A DNA stretch of 64,000 nt from Candidatus Sulfopaludibacter sp. SbA3. Lineage in GTDB: Bacteria > Acidobacteriota > Terriglobia > 20CM-2-55-15. The DNA is taken from assembly GCA_945865815.1 (NCBI GenBank), contig CAMBFR010000008.1:1-64000 (forward strand), in the 5' to 3' direction. The position numbers and the translations under genes are program-made. The notes beneath the pieces are model-generated. The model worked only from the letters and a program-made list of their open reading frames with translations, was not told where the DNA came from and searched no databases. Of this stretch, positions 50,337 through 60,500 are shown piece after piece; position 1 is the first letter of the stretch; every line of letters begins with the position of its first letter.

Positions 50337-51476
50337 ATGATTGCCGAACGTGAAGTAACGACACTTCTGCCGGTCTCGCACGCAAAACCGAAAGCTGTCT
50401 CTCTTTTCTCCGGGGGCGGAGGAATGGATCTCGGCGTGTCAGATGCCGGTTTCGAAGTTCTTGTCAGTATCGAGCGCGATCCGCACTGCTGTGAAACGCT
50501 GCGCTCTCGGGTTGAGCAGTGCAATTCCACTACGCAAATTATGGAGCAAGATATCCGTGAGGTTGACCCGAATATCTTGCGCGAAAGTTTGGGCCTCGAT
50601 CCAGGCGATTTAGATCTCCTCTTCGGGGGCCCTCCCTGTCAGGCTTTCTCTCAAATCGGAAAGCGGTTGAGCCTCGACGACGAGCGGGGCATGTTGCTCT
50701 TCGAAATGGTTCGCTTTGCCGAAACCTTCCGGCCGAGAGCGATTCTGATCGAACAGGTGAAGGGATTGCTGAACGCCCCGGACGAAGGCGGTGTTCCCGG
50801 TAGCGTGCTCTCTGAACTTATGGGAAGGATGAAAAAGTTGGGTTATACACCAACCCTTCAGGTCATCAACTCGGCAGACTACGGCGTTCCTCAATTTCGA
50901 AAGCGGGTGTTCATCGTAGCTACCCGAGGGAAAAAGCGATTTGAGTTTCCTCGTCCGACGCACGGAATTCCTGAAGCCCTTCCTCTACTTGGTATACAAC
51001 CGTATGTGACCGTAGGCGATGTTCTCAAGGGACTCACCCGCCCTGCCTATCGGAAAGAATCGGCGATCCCAAATCACATTGACGTTACGCCCGACCGTGA
51101 CCGGGGACGAATCCAGGGCGTACCGGAGGGCTCTCACTTGGCTAAGGAGCTGCATCTTCCGGTCGAACAGCGTTGCCGATTGGGGAAGAAGGACACTACG
51201 AAATACCGACGGCTCTCTCGAAGCGAGCCATCGTTGACTCTTCGATGCGGGGAAATCTTTTTTCACCCGACGCTGGACAGGTATCTCACGCCGCGCGAGT
51301 ATCTCCGCATTCACGGGTATCCCGACGACTATTTGTTGAAGGGGCCCGTTCGAAGCAGGTCTGGCACGGTTCGCAATTTGGATCAGCATCGCCAAGTCGC
51401 GAATTCGGTTCCTCCGCCAGTCGCCAAAGTTCTGGCGGAATCCATACGGGAGTTCTTGCGTGCCGAGGCTCTTTGA
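50337..51476 (+). CDS. DNA (cytosine-5-)-methyltransferase
   Basis: SLFSGGGGMDLG, FGGPPCQAFSQIGKR, INSADYGVPQFRKRVF, RRLSRSEPSLTLRCG. Confidence 0.93.
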   Translation: MIAEREVTTLLPVSHAKPKAVSLFSGGGGMDLGVSDAGFEVLVSIERDPHCCETLRSRVEQCNSTTQIMEQDIREVDPNILRESLGLDPGDLDLLFGGPPCQAFSQIGKRLSLDDERGMLLFEMVRFAETFRPRAILIEQVKGLLNAPDEGGVPGSVLSELMGRMKKLGYTPTLQVINSADYGVPQFRKRVFIVATRGKKRFEFPRPTHGIPEALPLLGIQPYVTVGDVLKGLTRPAYRKESAIPNHIDVTPDRDRGRIQGVPEGSHLAKELHLPVEQRCRLGKKDTTKYRRLSRSEPSLTLRCGEIFFHPTLDRYLTPREYLRIHGYPDDYLLKGPVRSRSGTVRNLDQHRQVANSVPPPVAKVLAESIREFLRAEAL

Positions 51477-52563
51477 GGTTTTTGGCTTCCGTCTTTCTGA
51501 CAAGTCGGCGGAAGCCAACTCGCACCGCCTGAATGCTCGGTGCCCATTCATGGGCCAAGATTGCGACGGCGGAGGCAACCGGTATCTTTCCTCAGTCAAC
51601 TTCACGACGAACGCCGCTCTTCAGAGACTCTTCAAAGGCCGGGAAGGTGTTCCCGCCGGAGTTTGCTCCATTCAAATGACTCTGGATGGACCGCCGTGGA
51701 TTGTATGTCCTCGAAGGCTTCTCGTTCTCGGCAGACAAGCTGACGACTCTCGCGTGTATCAGCGCAAGTCCGAAGAGCATGTGCTCTCGCTACTGGAATA
51801 CAAGAAGGGCACGAGACTCGGTGTTTGGCCCGAGGTCAAGATGAAGTACACCGGGACGGTGAACGGCCTTCAGAAGTCTTTCGACTACACGTTCGATTAC
51901 GTCGTGATGCCAGTGGGTCGGGCAAGCGACGAACAGATAGCGGAGGCGACGGGGAAGACGTGGTCCGAGATGCGGACGGTCATGCGGCGGTCCGGCTACC
52001 AGATCTCCGAGGAGGGTACTCATCAGTATGTCGAAGACGGTCCGATCGGCATTCCGCACGTCATCGAGATCATGACGTCCAGCACATCGGGCGGCAACAA
52101 GACGAAAAGGACCACGATTCCAATGGCGTTCGAAGACGCGGTTCTCGGGCGTCCGCATGCGGCTCCTGGAATCAACTATCGCCAAGTGTGGGCGAGGATG
52201 GTGAGCCAACTCATCGTCAAATCGGAGATCACTCTCGCATGGGGTGGAAAAACGCTCTGGATCGTTCAGGACGTCCTTGTCGATTACATCACGAGCTCGA
52301 CCGCGCTCAATATCCGCGACTTCCTTGCGAAACGAACGTCGGAAGTGAACATGCTTAGTTTTTCCTACGGCAAGAAGGTCGGCGCGCCGGACGGCGTAAT
52401 CGAACTGAGCGATGAAAGGCTGTATTCCGGTCCGATGGGATCGGGCAAGCGGGAGAAGCCGAGCTTTAAGGACATGATCCGCGCTCCGATTTGCCCGCCC
52501 CTCTCCCGTCTTGTTCTATTGTTGTCCAGGCGAACTCCATCAACTATTCTCATCGCTCCGTAG
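51460..52563 (+). CDS. putative NotI-like type II restriction endonuclease
   Basis: FEVFGFR...CPFMGQDC...GVCSIQM...WIVCPRRLL four-Cys pattern reminiscent of R.NotI; overlaps 5mC methyltransferase, followed by vsr. Confidence 0.7.
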   Translation: MPRLFEVFGFRLSDKSAEANSHRLNARCPFMGQDCDGGGNRYLSSVNFTTNAALQRLFKGREGVPAGVCSIQMTLDGPPWIVCPRRLLVLGRQADDSRVYQRKSEEHVLSLLEYKKGTRLGVWPEVKMKYTGTVNGLQKSFDYTFDYVVMPVGRASDEQIAEATGKTWSEMRTVMRRSGYQISEEGTHQYVEDGPIGIPHVIEIMTSSTSGGNKTKRTTIPMAFEDAVLGRPHAAPGINYRQVWARMVSQLIVKSEITLAWGGKTLWIVQDVLVDYITSSTALNIRDFLAKRTSEVNMLSFSYGKKVGAPDGVIELSDERLYSGPMGSGKREKPSFKDMIRAPICPPLSRLVLLLSRRTPSTILIAP

Positions 52564-52569
52564 GTTCAC

Positions 52570-52974
52570 ATGGACAACGTAGACGCTGCAACGCGGTCCG
52601 CGGTAATGGCGAAGGTCCGTTCTCGCGGCAACCGTTCCACTGAAAGCAGGCTTCGCGCGTATCTCGTCCGGACCGGTGTGTCGGGTTGGATTCTCCACTC
52701 TTCGAAAGTGCTCGGCTGTCCAGACTTCATCTTTCGAGATCCGCGCGTCGCCGTTTTCGTGGATGGGTGCTTCTGGCACGGTTGCCCTGATTGTTTGCGG
52801 CTCCCGAAATCGAACGCAGAGTACTGGCGTCGCAAGGTCTCTGGAAACCAAGCCCGCGACCGGGCCGTAACCACACAGTTGCGTCAGCAAGGATGGCGGG
52901 TCCTCCGGTTTTGGGAGCACGACGTAAAAGCTAGACCTTTGAAAGTGCTTAGGAAGATCCTTCGCTGCGTTTGA
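52570..52974 (+). CDS. vsr: very short patch repair endonuclease Vsr
   Basis: RSAVMAKVRSRGNRSTE, PDFIFRDPRVAVFVDGCFWHGCPDC, YWRRKVSGNQARD, VLRFWEHDV. Confidence 0.94.
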   Translation: MDNVDAATRSAVMAKVRSRGNRSTESRLRAYLVRTGVSGWILHSSKVLGCPDFIFRDPRVAVFVDGCFWHGCPDCLRLPKSNAEYWRRKVSGNQARDRAVTTQLRQQGWRVLRFWEHDVKARPLKVLRKILRCV

Positions 52975-53211
52975 TGTGTGTGTAACCTGTGAACAAGTGG
53001 CGTGGGGGCGGGGGATAACGTCAGAGTAATTTCGGCTGGGGGCTTCGGATTCTCCACGGCATCCCCCTGTGTTTTCCCCAAGTCTATCCACAGGCAGTCC
53101 CCGCATATAACCTAGCGAGACCGGGCTTTTCTCCAGAAACGGGCCTTCTCTACTACCTCTAATTCTTTAATACTATTGGTTACAGAGAGTATGTAGGGGA
53201 GGACTCAAAAG

Positions 53212-53385
53212 TCACTTCCAGAGTTTCCGGACATCCTCTTCGAGCTTCGCCTGGAGATCCTTCACCCAATGCCGTAGTGTTTCGCCGTGATACGGCTCGA
53301 CGCATGCCCCAGCAGCACCGACACCGTTTCGAGATCCACGCCCTTCTTCTCCAGAGGTTTCTTGTGTGTAAAGCGCGGCGAATAA
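53212..53385 (-). pseudogene. C-terminal remnant of tyrosine recombinase/phage integrase, frameshifted
   Basis: minus-strand KKGVDLETVSVLLGHASSRITAKHYGI / (frameshift) WVKDLQAKLEEDVRKLWK. Confidence 0.8.
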
Positions 53386-53410
53386 CACGCACATGGCGCG
53401 TATGGCAAAT

Positions 53411-53827
53411 CTACTTCGGGATGCCGATGCGGACGCGGCGGAGGCGCTCGAGCACGATCTCTTTGGCCTCATGATTGTAGGCGGCGGCAGACAGCGCGCC
53501 GATGAGGCAGGCGACGAGCAAGGCGATGAAGATCTTCGCCGCGTCAAGTCCCCACGAAAGCATCTCGAGGTCGCCAAGCACCCAGAAAACGTTGAAGCTC
53601 GCCCAGAAGGCGACAGCGCCGGAGACTAAAAGCGAGGCTGCCGTCTTCTCGCTGTAACGGACGATCGCCACGCAGGTGAGAATCGTCGGGACGGTAAGAA
53701 CCGCTGCGGGCACGTTCGCGCGAAAGAACCAGGAAATATCGAGCGAGCCCAGCACACCGTATTCAGCGTTTCGAAAAACGCGAGTCTGCGGGCGGTGTGA
53801 ATATGGTCCATGGATGAGCCTCCTCAA
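53411..53827 (-). CDS. hypothetical membrane protein
   Basis: four hydrophobic segments (AAVLTVPTILTCVAIV, ASLLVSGAVAFWASFNVFWVLG, IFIALLVACLIGALSAAAY). Confidence 0.5.
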   Translation of the reverse strand: MRRLIHGPYSHRPQTRVFRNAEYGVLGSLDISWFFRANVPAAVLTVPTILTCVAIVRYSEKTAASLLVSGAVAFWASFNVFWVLGDLEMLSWGLDAAKIFIALLVACLIGALSAAAYNHEAKEIVLERLRRVRIGIPK

Positions 53828-53839
53828 TGGAAGCCGAGT

Positions 53840-54277
53840 CTACTCTGAATGTGCCTTTGCTCGCCGGATGATTTCTTCCTCGGAAACGTCTTCTACGTGA
53901 CATGCCAGCCACCAGCTACTGCCGCCGGGGTCTTTCACGGCGGCGCTGCGATCGCCGTAGAACGTGGTCTGCGGTTCCCGCACGGACACTCCGCCGGCTG
54001 TCAGGGCGCGCCGATACACGGCGTCAACATCATCGACATACATGTGAAGATTCGCCGGCATGGGTTCGGCAGGCGAGTCACCGAGTTCGATCATCGAATC
54101 GCCGATTCGAACTACCGCGTGCATGATCTTGCCGTCGGGCCCCTTGAATGGATCGCCGACTTGGTTCGCGTCAAATGCCCTGGTCAGGAACTCAATGACT
54201 CCGGCCGCGCCGTTGACCACCAGATAAGGTGTGACAGTGTGAAAGCCTTCAGGCCGTTTTTGGATTGGATTTGACAT
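53840..54277 (-). CDS. VOC/glyoxalase superfamily (PhnB-like) protein
   Basis: TVTPYLVVNGAAGVIEFLTRAFDA...DGKIMHAVVRIGDSMIELGD...VKDPGGSSWWLA. Confidence 0.88.
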   Translation of the reverse strand: MSNPIQKRPEGFHTVTPYLVVNGAAGVIEFLTRAFDANQVGDPFKGPDGKIMHAVVRIGDSMIELGDSPAEPMPANLHMYVDDVDAVYRRALTAGGVSVREPQTTFYGDRSAAVKDPGGSSWWLACHVEDVSEEEIIRRAKAHSE

Positions 54278-54345
54278 GTTTCCTCCTGTTCAAGTTTTCT
54301 GGAATCTACAGGGAAGAGGACCGGACGTATTGTAAGAAATTGACC

Positions 54346-55116
54346 TCAGTCAGGAATGCGAACGTGATTGGGGAAAGACGTTCGCAATCCCAGGTACTGT
54401 GTGGGAGTGAGCCCGCAGAACTCTCGAAAATCGTGAATGAGGTGGGCCTGGTCGAAGTAACCCAGAGAAATTCCCAGGTCGACCCAATCCACGTCCGTCT
54501 GCTGCCGAACAGCCTGAATGACCCTGCGAAATCGATAGAGGCGATGGAACCGTTTCGGCGTCAGGCCGACCTCGTTCCGGAATAGTTCGATGAAGTGTCG
54601 GTGGCTGTAGCCGGTCTTGTCCGCGACTTCAGCCGTGGAACCATACGGGCCCGTGAGGAATGCTCGCATTGCAAACGTCACGGCGGGATGACTATGGAAC
54701 TCCTTCCGGATCAGTTGCAGCAGCCACTGTTCGATGACGCGAAATTTTCCCTGTCCCGTCGGTGTCTCGTGCAGCAAGCCGAGTACTTGCTGAGCCTCAT
54801 CTTCGCGGCAAAGATCGCCGAGAGAAATCCCGCGATCCTGCAGTTCGGCTACAGGAAATTGGAGAAGGGGAAAGGCTCCACCGGGCTTGAAGTGGATACC
54901 AAGCAGTTCCTGGTTGGACGTGGTTTGAATGACGACAGAGCGCGTCCGCGGGCCGTAGATTCCCGAATCGGATGTCCGCGCACTGTCGAGTCGAATGATC
55001 AGGTCCACGGTGCCCGTGGGCAGCACGCGCTCCTTCGCGTTCGATACTTCGTGGCCTCGGAAGTACCAGAACAACGAGACAAATTCGGAAAGCGGCGGTC
55101 CCGGGACGTAATGCAT
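54346..55116 (-). CDS. AraC family transcriptional regulator
   Basis: VADKTGYSHRHFIELFRNEVGLTPKRFHRLYRFRRVIQAV...GYFDQAHLIHDFREFCGLTPTQYL. Confidence 0.9.
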   Translation of the reverse strand: MHYVPGPPLSEFVSLFWYFRGHEVSNAKERVLPTGTVDLIIRLDSARTSDSGIYGPRTRSVVIQTTSNQELLGIHFKPGGAFPLLQFPVAELQDRGISLGDLCREDEAQQVLGLLHETPTGQGKFRVIEQWLLQLIRKEFHSHPAVTFAMRAFLTGPYGSTAEVADKTGYSHRHFIELFRNEVGLTPKRFHRLYRFRRVIQAVRQQTDVDWVDLGISLGYFDQAHLIHDFREFCGLTPTQYLGLRTSFPNHVRIPD

Positions 55117-55279
55117 TCGAGCCTTAATACCTCATCCAGAGAACAACCGCAAATTCGTCAACATCACGAGTGAAAATTCCGTGACGTTGACGTATGGACT
55201 GACGGCCAAAGGGGCCTGTTTTGCCTTGACTTGATGAAATCGCACATATAGTTTCCTGACCACTCGGAGGATCACGTCA

Positions 55280-55690
55280 ATGAAGGATCTGAGGATGAAA
55301 AAAACGGCGCTGGTGGCCATGGTTGTGCTCATCTGTTCCGTCCCGATGCTCGCCCATCACGGCACGAACATTTCTTATGATTCATCGAAACCCATAACCC
55401 TGAAAGCCGTCATGACGGATTTCCGCTATACCAACCCGCATCCGCAGATGTTTTTCGACGTGACCGACGAAACCGGAAAGGTTACAAAGTGGGCTGCCGA
55501 AGTGGCGCCGACTCCGTTCACCCTTCAACAGAACGGGTGGAACAAGTCGCGCTCCGTCGAAGCCCTGAAACCGGGTACGAAGGTGACGCTGACGCTGGGC
55601 CCCTCGCGGGCTGGATCGCCCGTTGGTCTTCTGATCAAGGCTGTCAATGAGAACGGCGAGGAAATTCTGTCCGGCAGAAACATCGAATAG
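55280..55690 (+). CDS. DUF6152-like secreted protein
   Basis: signal peptide; AHHGTNISYDSSKPITLKAVMTDFRYTNPHPQMFFDV. Confidence 0.75.
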   Translation: MKDLRMKKTALVAMVVLICSVPMLAHHGTNISYDSSKPITLKAVMTDFRYTNPHPQMFFDVTDETGKVTKWAAEVAPTPFTLQQNGWNKSRSVEALKPGTKVTLTLGPSRAGSPVGLLIKAVNENGEEILSGRNIE

Positions 55691-55698
55691 GAGTTTCA

Positions 55699-56517
55699 AT
55701 GCGACGAGCCTTCAACAAGTCGGTCCTTCTTGCGGGTCTGCTTCTGGTGTTCGTATCGTTGACTTTCGCGCAGGGAAAGGTGACGAACTGGGGCGGTCAG
55801 GCCGAAGGACCTGACGCAAAGTTACCCGCGCTCAATCCCAACGACAAGTTCGATCCGCATGATTTCTCCGGCGTGTGGAGACCTCAACGGGATCGAATGA
55901 TGACCGACTGGGAATATGTTCCAAAGAGAACTGAGGCAGGCGAAAAGCTCTTCCAGAGCAGAGTCACCGGCCGGCCCGGCCCCCAGAAGGAAGCCGTCGA
56001 GCCCGCGAAGGGCAACGATCCCATCATGACGTGCAATCCGAAGGGAATTCCGCGCCTCCTGTTTTACACCGGCGGCCAGGCCGAGTTTCATCACGTGGCG
56101 GGCCGGATTCTCATGGAGTTTCAAAGCCAGGGTTCCACTCGCCACCTGTGGATGGATGGGCGGGAACTTCCGAAGCAGCCCGATGGCCGGTGGATGGGAT
56201 ACTCGGTCGCGCGATGGGACGGCGACACGCTCGTGGTGGACACGACCGGTTTTGACGACCGCGCGTGGCTCGACCAGTGGGGGAACGTCTACAGCGCCAA
56301 TATGAAATTTCAGGAACGGTATCGCCGCTCGGACAGGGATACGATCGAAGCGGTTTACCGCATCGAGGACCCGGCGATGTACGTGAAACCCTGGGTGAGC
56401 ACGACAAAACAATGGAGGCGGCAGGCGGGCGAGCTTCGTGAAGAATTGTGCGCTCCAATGGACGAGATCTTCTTCAATGAATCCGTGCGCGATCCCGCGG
56501 CGGGCATCTTTAAATAG
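55699..56517 (+). CDS. secreted hypothetical protein
   Basis: signal peptide; DFSGVWRPQRDRMM...YSVARWDGDTLVVDTTGFDDRAWLDQWGN. Confidence 0.75.
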   Translation: MRRAFNKSVLLAGLLLVFVSLTFAQGKVTNWGGQAEGPDAKLPALNPNDKFDPHDFSGVWRPQRDRMMTDWEYVPKRTEAGEKLFQSRVTGRPGPQKEAVEPAKGNDPIMTCNPKGIPRLLFYTGGQAEFHHVAGRILMEFQSQGSTRHLWMDGRELPKQPDGRWMGYSVARWDGDTLVVDTTGFDDRAWLDQWGNVYSANMKFQERYRRSDRDTIEAVYRIEDPAMYVKPWVSTTKQWRRQAGELREELCAPMDEIFFNESVRDPAAGIFK

Positions 56518-56540
56518 AGCGAACAAGGTCAGGAGAAACC

Positions 56541-57383
56541 ATGGGAACGCGAGCAAGATTTACACTGCTGTTCACGGCGCTCTTTTTGATCGGCTCAGCC
56601 GCTGATGCGATGGCAGCCATGGCCCAGGAAAGGGGTGCCGGCCAGCGGGGCCAGCGTGGTCAGGGCGGCGGCCGCGGGCAGCAGGCTCCGCCAGCGCCGG
56701 CGCATCATCCGGAAGCCCGGTTTGACGTCGAAACCACGACTGCCGGCCCGGTCAAGATCACACCATTGACGCACGCAAGTCTGCGCCTGGAATTTGCCGG
56801 AAAGATCATCGATATCGACCCGACCGGCGACTATTCATGGATGCCGAAATCGGACCTCATTCTCATTACCGATATTCATGGCGATCATCTGCAGCCCGCC
56901 AGCGTCAATGCGCTCAAAAAGCAGGGGACGGTGATCATCGCGGCGCCCGAAGTTGTAACGTCAGTTACTGAAGCCAAACCGATGGCCAATGGCGCAACGG
57001 AGAACCTGAATGCCGGTGGCACGCAGATTCGCGTCGAGGCTGTTCCCAGTTATAACCTGACCCGCGGTCCCGCGGCCGGCCAGCTTTACCACACCAAAGG
57101 CCGTGGCAATGGCTACATCGTGACGCTCGGAGGTAAAAGGATTTATATGGCCGGCGACACCGAATGTGTCCCTGAGGTCAAGGCGCTGCGGAACATCGAT
57201 GTGGCCTTCCTGCCGATGAACCTGCCGTTCACACAGACGCCGGAAGAAGCGGCCGAGTGCGTCAAGGCATTCCGTCCCAAGGTTGTGTATCCGTATCACT
57301 ATCGTGGTCAGGATACGAAGGTTTTCGAGAACGCTCTTCGGGGAGAAAACGGAGTCGAAGTCCGTTTGCGGGACTGGTACTAA
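56541..57383 (+). CDS. secreted MBL-fold metallo-hydrolase-like protein with variant metal motif
   Basis: ILITDIHGDHLQPASV; VVYPYHYRGQDTKVFENAL. Confidence 0.8.
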   Translation: MGTRARFTLLFTALFLIGSAADAMAAMAQERGAGQRGQRGQGGGRGQQAPPAPAHHPEARFDVETTTAGPVKITPLTHASLRLEFAGKIIDIDPTGDYSWMPKSDLILITDIHGDHLQPASVNALKKQGTVIIAAPEVVTSVTEAKPMANGATENLNAGGTQIRVEAVPSYNLTRGPAAGQLYHTKGRGNGYIVTLGGKRIYMAGDTECVPEVKALRNIDVAFLPMNLPFTQTPEEAAECVKAFRPKVVYPYHYRGQDTKVFENALRGENGVEVRLRDWY

Positions 57384-57562
57384 AAATACATGCTCTGTAC
57401 CCGGAAGGAGAGGTCCGGCCGACTGAAGAAATTCGTAGCGATCTCTTAAAAGAGGTTCCCATGGCGAGAAGTTTGGTGTTTGTTTATGGGGCGATCTGCT
57501 ATCTGATTTTTTAAGTTCCAGTCGCCATTTGATAAAGGGGGCGAACTGGGAGGAGGAAACCA

Positions 57563-60500
57563 ATGTCTGTAGGAAACATTTCTCGTATTGCTGCGGCAGG
57601 ATTGTTGCTTTTGATTTCATTACCTCTGGAGAGTTCCGCGCAGGTGAGCGCAAGCATCGGCGGGACCGTCGCGGACTCCACGGGCGCGCTGATTCCGGGC
57701 GTGGAGGTGGCGGCGGCAAACGTCAACACGGGAATCTCCACGACGCAGCTGACCAATGAAGCCGGAGCCTACCAGATTCCCAGCCTTCAGCCTGGAACAT
57801 ATCGCTTGACGGCGTCGCTGCCGGGATTTCAGACGGCCACGCGCGAGAACATCCAGTTGAGCCAGGGCCAGCAGGTGCGGTTCAACTTCACGTTGCAAGT
57901 CGGTACGATCGCTACAGCGGTGGAGGTTCTTGCCGACTCGGCGACCGCTCTGGCGACGACGACGGCGTCGATCGGCGACGTGCTTCCCGACATTGAAGTG
58001 CGCAGCCTTCCGCTGGCATCCCGCAACGTGATCGACCTTGCGTTCGTTGTGGCCGGTACGGTCGGCGAAAATTTCGGCGGCTCCCGTATGAGCCAGATCA
58101 ACACGACCCGCGACGGCTTGCCCACGGGCGACGGCCGGTACCTGGACTGGAACGGAGCGTATTCGGGGACGTTCACCAGCCCGGACCTCGTGGAAGAAGT
58201 GCAGGTGAATGTCACAAGCGTGGACGCGGCCGTCGGGCGGGGCTCCGGGCAGGTGCGGCTGCAGACCCGTTCGGGCACCAACGAGTTCCACGGGGCACTC
58301 TTCCACTCCAACCAGAATTCGCGACTGGCCGCCAACAACTGGTTTCAGAATCTGGTTGGAACCCCCAAAGACTTCCGTAACCGGAATCAGTTCGGCGGCC
58401 GTGTCGGCGGACCGATCATCCGGAACAAGGCATTTTTCTTCTTCCTGTTTGACGGACAGCGCTACCTCGCGAAGCAGGAGGCTATCGGGCTCGTGCTGAC
58501 GCCCGAAGCGCGGCAGGGCGTCTTCCGGTTCTTAACGGAGGGCGCGCCGGGCAGGGCGGGTGGGACAAGCCGCCGCAATGGGAGTGCGTTTGCGACGACG
58601 CCGTCGGTCGGTCTGCAAGGTAACGTGCTCAGCACGGATCCCCGGACCGGCGCCCCGTTGTTTTTGAATTCGTTCAACGTGTTCAGTGACGTGAGAGATC
58701 CGTTTCGCACCCGGATTGACCCAGTCTGGGTAGGGCCGCAGTATCTGCGCCGGATGCCGGCGCCGAACGACTGGACTATCGGCGATGGCCTGAACACGGC
58801 CGGCATCCGCTGGCAGCGGCGCATAGCCGGGGAGGACGGCGCCACGGGAGACACGCAGACGGCGAACCGCAACCATTCAACCTTCCGGATCGACTATCAG
58901 TTCAACAGCAGCAACAAAGCGTCGTACTCGCTGACGCGGGAAAACAACTGGGGCGTCACGGGACAGACCGGCCTGCCGGATTATCCCGGCGGGTACTTCG
59001 GCGAGATCCGCCGCGACCCGACCTTTTCCACGGCATCGTGGACCTCCACGATTTCACCGACTATTGTGAATGAATTCCGCTGGGGCCGGAAAGTGGATAC
59101 CTGGGAGGGTATGCAACCGACGGACCTGAACTGCTGTCAGGGCGGCGTCTTTGACGCCAGCAAACTTACCGCACTCGCCAAGGAAGCGTTCGAGGCGTTT
59201 CCTCAAATCGCAGGACAGCGGTTCGCGATTCTTCAGGGTATGGTGGGTCCGGGCAATACGGGGACAGGAGTTACTCCCGGACTGGGGGACTTCGCGCGGG
59301 TGAGGCAAAACCCGCGGTTCAACTCGAGCCCGCTGATGCAATTTGCCGACACGCTGAGCTGGACTCGGGGCAGCCATTCGCTCCAGGCCGGCTTCGAGGC
59401 GACATACTCCAGCAGCGGACAATACGACGCCATAAACAGCCGGCCCCAGGCAAATCTGGGCATCGGAACCGTGCCCATTCCGGGTATCACCTCCACAAAT
59501 TTTCCGGGTCTGAACTCGTTCGATATCACCACGGCGCAGGAACTGCTGGCCAACCTCGCCGGCTCGATTGACACCCTTTCGCAGGACTTTTTTCTCCTGA
59601 CGCCGGAACAGAAGGACTTTCTGGGATTCCAGGACGGCGCCGTTCTGAAGACCAGAAACTATCATCAGAACGACTATGCCGGTTTCTTTAAGGACAGTTG
59701 GAAGGTGACGTCCAACCTTACCTTGAACATGGGCGTGCGTTACGACATTTACGGCACACCCTATGACGATACGGGCATGGGTGTGAAGCCTATCGGCGGT
59801 CAATCCGCCCTGTTCGGCATTTCCGGAAAGGATTTCAGCGCGCGGTTTCGCCCCGGCGCCAGCGGCGGGTCGCCTACGATTATTGGGTTTGCGGGAAAGA
59901 ATTCTCCGAATCCCGATACGCTGATCTATAACAACGACTTCAACAACTTTGCCCCCTCGTTCGGCTTCAGTTGGAACGTTCCGTGGTTGGCCCGGTCGAC
60001 GGTCGTGCGCGGCGGCTACGGCGTCAACTATACGGGGGCGCCCACATTCCTGCAGTACTCCAGTATTATCGGCGGCGCGCCGGGATCGTCACTGTCGATC
60101 ACGCAGGCGCCCGGTGTGCTGACACCGTCGCAGTACCTGGACATTGGATCGGCCTTGACGGTCTTTCCATTGCCGAAGGGCGGCCTCCGGCCGCTGCAGC
60201 CGGTCCCGGTCACGAACCGCGTCACGGGATTGCAAGGATTCGCCGACGACCGTGTGGTGCCGTACGTTCAGAACTGGAGCCTGTCGGTCCAGCACGAACT
60301 GGTAAAGAACCTGACAGTGGAGGCCCGCTATGTCGGCAGCAAAGGGACCAAGCTCCGGTCCGCCAAAGAACTCAACACGATCAATATCTTCGAGAACGGC
60401 ATCCTCGATGCGTTCAACATCACGCGCGCCGGAGGCAGTGCGCCCTTGTTCGACACGATGCTCAGGGGCATCCGGATCGGAACGATCACTGTCGGACAAA

